Shown here: piece by piece, positions 32,922 through 35,682 of the stretch
Layout of the letters: every line of letters starts with the position of its first letter
Position numbering within the stretch: position 1 is the stretch's first letter
From: Cytidiella melzeri
Taxonomy: Eukaryota; Basidiomycota; Agaricomycetes; Polyporales; Irpicaceae
Length of the DNA stretch: 35,682 nucleotides
Direction: 5' to 3'
Assembly (NCBI GenBank): GCA_022592445.1
Contig: JABYQR010000426.1
Location: forward strand, 1 to 35,682
Notes under the pieces: generated by a model
The model's input: only the letters and a program-made list of their open reading frames with translations
Databases searched by the model: none
Told to the model about the DNA's origin: nothing
Made by a program: the position numbers and the translations under genes

Positions 32922-33680
32922 TGTCATGGATGGCCTGACTAGCCCTTAATTTTCGCAATTTACCTCTTGTTTTTATCTGTAAAACTCCGGGCTACAACCT
33001 AGTTTCAATTCTCTCTGCATAAACTCCTTTGCACGTCTATTAAGCGCCCGTATCACGTGGCTTAGACGCTCCACACGGTCACATTACTTGCTACTACGTC
33101 ACACTGGCATGTGACTTAGCTTAAGTAAGACCACATGGCTACAACCACATGGCTCAGCCCATAGCTAGGGTTTGACGTCATAGATACCGTTCACATGGGC
33201 TCCTTATTGTTCTTTCCCTATTGTTCTCTTTATGGAAGGATGTTCTCACAGGTGTGGGAATGGAATACAATAGTTGGTCTCCTTTTAGATAGATTCTCTC
33301 ACGAGTAGAGTTCTTGGCAAGGTCTAGACAATAGCTATTGTTCTCCTTTAGGTAGTTCTTTTGTTCTTCGTTCACACGGCTTCTTGCAAAGCCTGCCCTC
33401 AACATGGTCTGTGCGCAGGTCCCTGAAGTCTATATATACTGCTACATGTACGCTCCTAGCCCCCATCTCGACCTCTTGGTCTTTACTGGGCTAGGTAAGC
33501 AAACCCCCTCTGTACTACATAGCTGGTAGTACCCAATACTAACTTGGTCTTTACTGGGCTAGACAACTTGTATAAAGTCTGATAGCTGGTGAGAGCACTG
33601 TGCTACACGCCTGCCACCACCTCCTCGTCGATATCCACTTCGTGTCCCTATCTGTCACGTCGAGCCTTGTCTCCGTGTCA
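32922..33680 (+). repeat. 5' LTR of gypsy copy 2 (759 bp, long form)
   Basis: Begins TGTCATGG and ends CCGTGTCA. TATATATA at 33431-33438 is the likely promoter. The sequence ATCTCGACCT at 33465-33474 is the inferred RNA 5' end, and a GTAAGC...TACTAAC...CTAG segment follows. An antisense 76-codon ORF (33178-33405) corresponds to that in the other LTRs but differs at its C-terminus. Confidence 0.93.
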
Positions 33681-33682
33681 TT

Positions 33683-33692
33683 AGGTCGAGAT
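33683..33692 (+). other. Self-primer-type primer-binding site, copy 2
   Basis: AGGTCGAGAT starts two bases after the LTR and is the exact complement of 33465-33474. The same pair is present in copy 1. Confidence 0.65.
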
Positions 33693-33826
33693 CGTTGTGA
33701 AACCCTGGGTTCCCCCATTCCCACCGTTTAAAAAAGTTTATTCCTGTTTGACGAGTACGTCTCCGGTCTTTTCATACCGTTGAGCTACGCTTACGTCGTC
33801 CGTTTCTACCCCCTGCGCGTTGTTTA

Positions 33827-34555
33827 GTGCCTAAAGACACGCGCCCCCGTTTCTCCAAGACCCTCCCCACCACAGAGCCTCAGCTCAAGAGGAGTCTTCC
33901 ACCATCTTTCCTTGACGCTCTCGCTGCCAAGCGTACGAGCGGTCAACCTCATCGCTGGTCTGACAAAGACCTCGTCAACGTCGCGAAGTACGTATCAAAG
34001 AAGCCGCCTGTCAAAGGCATCACCCTCACCGTCCCCTCTTACGAGGAAAATCGACAACTTCGCACTTCTGCCCGAGCATACGGAGAACGTGCAGCCGAGG
34101 AACGTGCTCGCACTCTTGCTGAGCAACAAACTCACAAGCCGACTCTCGCTGAGCGACTGGCCAAACTTCCTCCGCCCACTCCCGCTCCCGCTGCACCTAA
34201 ACCGGTACTGATAGACTTCAAGAAGTTATCACCGGTTGACCTCATCGGCATCTTCAAGCCGAAGCTTACCGCTGTCCATACCCGCTTGCAAGCTTTAACA
34301 GAGCTACAAGAACTTCTCAACTGCGCAGACCCCGACCATCGTCGCGCGCTACTCCACCTCGTCAACAAAGTTAATCGCTTCCTTAAGCGACTTGACGAGC
34401 TCGCACCTGTCACAGCCGACCGCGAGTGGCAACTCCTAGACTGGGGTTGCAAAGCAATTGGGAAAGTCTCGTTTAAGCAGCTTCGCAAGAACTATAGCAA
34501 AGTTCTTGCGCAACTTAACGTAGTTAATAACGATAGCTACTTTGAGTGGATCTAG
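33827..34555 (+). CDS. Met-less ORF1 upstream of gag, copy 2 (242 codons)
   Basis: Intact frame with no Met codon, 223 of 242 residues identical to copy 1 and no gaps. The first listed codon is GTG; the frame is open without ATG back to 33752. The protein is basic, with helical N- and C-terminal parts and a Pro/Ala hinge (about residues 112-127). No domain is recognised. The stop is 46 bp before the gag ATG. A non-AUG start or a spliced start is required. Confidence 0.65.
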   Translation: MPKDTRPRFSKTLPTTEPQLKRSLPPSFLDALAAKRTSGQPHRWSDKDLVNVAKYVSKKPPVKGITLTVPSYEENRQLRTSARAYGERAAEERARTLAEQQTHKPTLAERLAKLPPPTPAPAAPKPVLIDFKKLSPVDLIGIFKPKLTAVHTRLQALTELQELLNCADPDHRRALLHLVNKVNRFLKRLDELAPVTADREWQLLDWGCKAIGKVSFKQLRKNYSKVLAQLNVVNNDSYFEWI

Positions 34556-34601
34556 ACAGTAATAATTGCATACATTTCTCCTCCGCATCACCAAAGACAA
34601 C

Positions 34602-35682
34602 ATGGATCCCAACCAGCCCGCCGCCCCTGCTGCCCCAGCTGCCCCAGTCGCCAATCTGAGCCAGCAAGACGTCCTAAATATGTTGGGCGTCCTGACACAA
34701 AAGATGGTTGACCTCACCAATCAGGTGGCTGCACTCGCCGCCGCACAGACGCCAGCAGTTGTTGCTGCTACTCACGGCTCCAGGGAACGAAGTATCGTCG
34801 AGAAGCCGGTCTCCTTCAAGGGGAAAACCTCGTCGGAAGCCCGGCTCTTCCGCCACGCGTTCATAGTATGGGCGCAAAATCAAGGAAAAGCGTTCTTCCA
34901 GCAAGACGCGCAAGGCCAGGTCCGAGTGGACAATAATGGCGCGAGGATCTTCGATCCTCACAAACTCATCACCAGCGCCTTGTCGTTTATGCAGGACGAC
35001 GCTGCCGACTGGGCTCGCCCTCACATCGAGGAGTTGGCCAATAGCAAACCAGCATTTGGAAATGACTGGGACACGTTTATCGAGGCCTTCAAGGCAAAAT
35101 TTGAGCCTATTGACGCGGTCATGGAGGCCAAGACTAAGGTTACCGGCATGAAGCAGGGTAACAAGACATTCGCCGCCCACATCTCGGAGTTCGAGACCTG
35201 GGCCCCTCGCACTGGCTGGAGCCAGCAGGACCTTTTCGACCGTCTCAAGTCGAGCTTGAGTACGGAGTACCTTCAGCGCGTCTCTTACTTCCAGACCCGC
35301 GCTACAACCTACGATGCACTGAAGGATCAGTGTAAAGCAGTTGACGCTCAGCTCGCCGATCTGCGAAATAGCACGGGCAAAGTCATGGTTGACAGCTCGT
35401 CGGGACACGGCAAGTCCCACCAGCAGGCCTTCCGCGATCCCAACGCTATGGAGATCGACGCCTCCCGTTTCTCTGCCTCCTTCGATGCGCTCTTTGCAGG
35501 GCTAGGCAAGCAAGAGATCTTCCAGAGATGGAAGAAGGAGATGAGCAAGCGCTGCTCGGTTTGTGGTTCTGAGAGCCACAAGAAGAGGGATTCAAAGCAC
35601 CCAGACGACCCGGTCTGCAACCACTGCGGTGGTACCGGTCACTGGGGGGCAGTTTGCCTGAAACGGCTCCAAGGCGTCCCTA
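34602..35682 (+). CDS. gag: Gag of gypsy copy 2, truncated by window edge
   Basis: Starts at ATG 34602 (MDPNQP) and is open to the edge (360 codons). The same architecture as copy 1 Gag is visible, including the gag core and the CCHC knuckle CNHCGGTGHWGAVC near the end. It is the first ATG downstream of the inferred RNA start. Confidence 0.93.
   Translation, partial: MDPNQPAAPAAPAAPVANLSQQDVLNMLGVLTQKMVDLTNQVAALAAAQTPAVVAATHGSRERSIVEKPVSFKGKTSSEARLFRHAFIVWAQNQGKAFFQQDAQGQVRVDNNGARIFDPHKLITSALSFMQDDAADWARPHIEELANSKPAFGNDWDTFIEAFKAKFEPIDAVMEAKTKVTGMKQGNKTFAAHISEFETWAPRTGWSQQDLFDRLKSSLSTEYLQRVSYFQTRATTYDALKDQCKAVDAQLADLRNSTGKVMVDSSSGHGKSHQQAFRDPNAMEIDASRFSASFDALFAGLGKQEIFQRWKKEMSKRCSVCGSESHKKRDSKHPDDPVCNHCGGTGHWGAVCLKRLQGVP

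Larger units (their letters stand above)
33465..34601 (+). promoter_or_regulatory. ATG-free gypsy leader
   Basis: From the inferred transcription start to the base before the gag ATG I found no ATG in any frame over 1,137 nt. A possible leader intron in addition to the LTR one runs from GTACGT at about 33755 to TTTAG before 33827. ATGs occur freely just upstream of the inferred start (e.g. ACATGTAC near 33444). Confidence 0.7.
32922..35682 (+). mobile_element. Gypsy retrotransposon copy 2, 5' part
   Basis: Same family as 5528-13291, opposite orientation. It begins with a 5' LTR (32922-33680), then primer-binding site, ORF1 and gag, and leaves the window inside gag. The flanking five bases before it are CATGC (32917-32921), the predicted target duplication; the partner lies beyond the window. 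Confidence 0.93.

Noticed and set aside
33683..33692. tRNA-type primer-binding site
   Set aside because: No TGG-start complement of a tRNA 3' end adjoins the LTR, while perfect complementarity to the LTR itself exists.
1..35682. CRISPR arrays, operons, rRNA, tRNA
   Set aside because: No regularly spaced short repeats and no recognisable RNA genes; gene structure is eukaryotic.

Overview
The window looks like a transposon-dense stretch of a filamentous fungal genome, most likely a basidiomycete (Agaricomycete-like). Genes carry many short GT-AG introns of about 47-60 bp, often with CTRAY-like branch sites. The dominant elements are a chromodomain Ty3/gypsy retrotransposon and a fungal-type Helitron. 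I saw no prokaryotic features, rRNA or tRNA. Species cannot be fixed from sequence alone.

Layout. (1) 1-5.4 kb: an unrecognised minus-strand multi-exon gene leaving the left edge, a CT-rich tandem repeat, an inverted repeat, and degenerate coding remnants including a 116-bp sequence present twice. (2) 5.39-19.04 kb: what reads as one large plus-strand gene. It has a 2-oxoglutarate/Fe(II) dioxygenase-like domain (HxD...H...R) followed by a long region of unknown function. It is broken by a complete 7,764-bp gypsy element (5528-13291, TSD CACCC), a 35-bp tandem duplication, a TAG codon and a 757-bp solo LTR of the same family (17756-18512, TSD CTCAG). (3) 19.1-20.6 kb: an unrecognised minus-strand gene, divergent from (4) a plus-strand gene of about 18 exons (21137-24844), itself interrupted in an exon by an unrelated 712-bp solo LTR. 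(5) 25.9-32.9 kb: a decayed Helitron (DUF6570-like, HUH Rep with two Tyr, a chromodomain-like insert, Pif1 helicase, cysteine-hydrolase-like tail), cut at 32921 by (6) a second, plus-strand copy of the gypsy element that runs off the right edge.

The most unusual signals concern the gypsy family. Its primer-binding site is not tRNA-like; it is the perfect 10-nt complement of a sequence about 34 nt downstream of the LTR TATA box, as expected for Tf1-like self-priming. Between that inferred RNA start and the gag ATG, copy 2 has 1,137 nt with no ATG in any frame. That leader nevertheless holds a conserved 242-codon ORF with no methionine codon, intact in both copies. The LTR leader also carries an intron-like 67-bp segment (GTAAGC...TACTAAC...CTAG) that is exactly missing from one LTR of copy 1.

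How the parts relate: the dioxygenase gene and its two neighbours form an older layer, and every LTR insertion whose both ends are visible falls inside one of these reading frames with the frame restored by simple excision. The Helitron and gypsy copy 2 are nested at the right. Many frame breaks in gypsy copy 1 and the Helitron are one-base differences in homopolymers, so real decay and sequencing error cannot be separated here.
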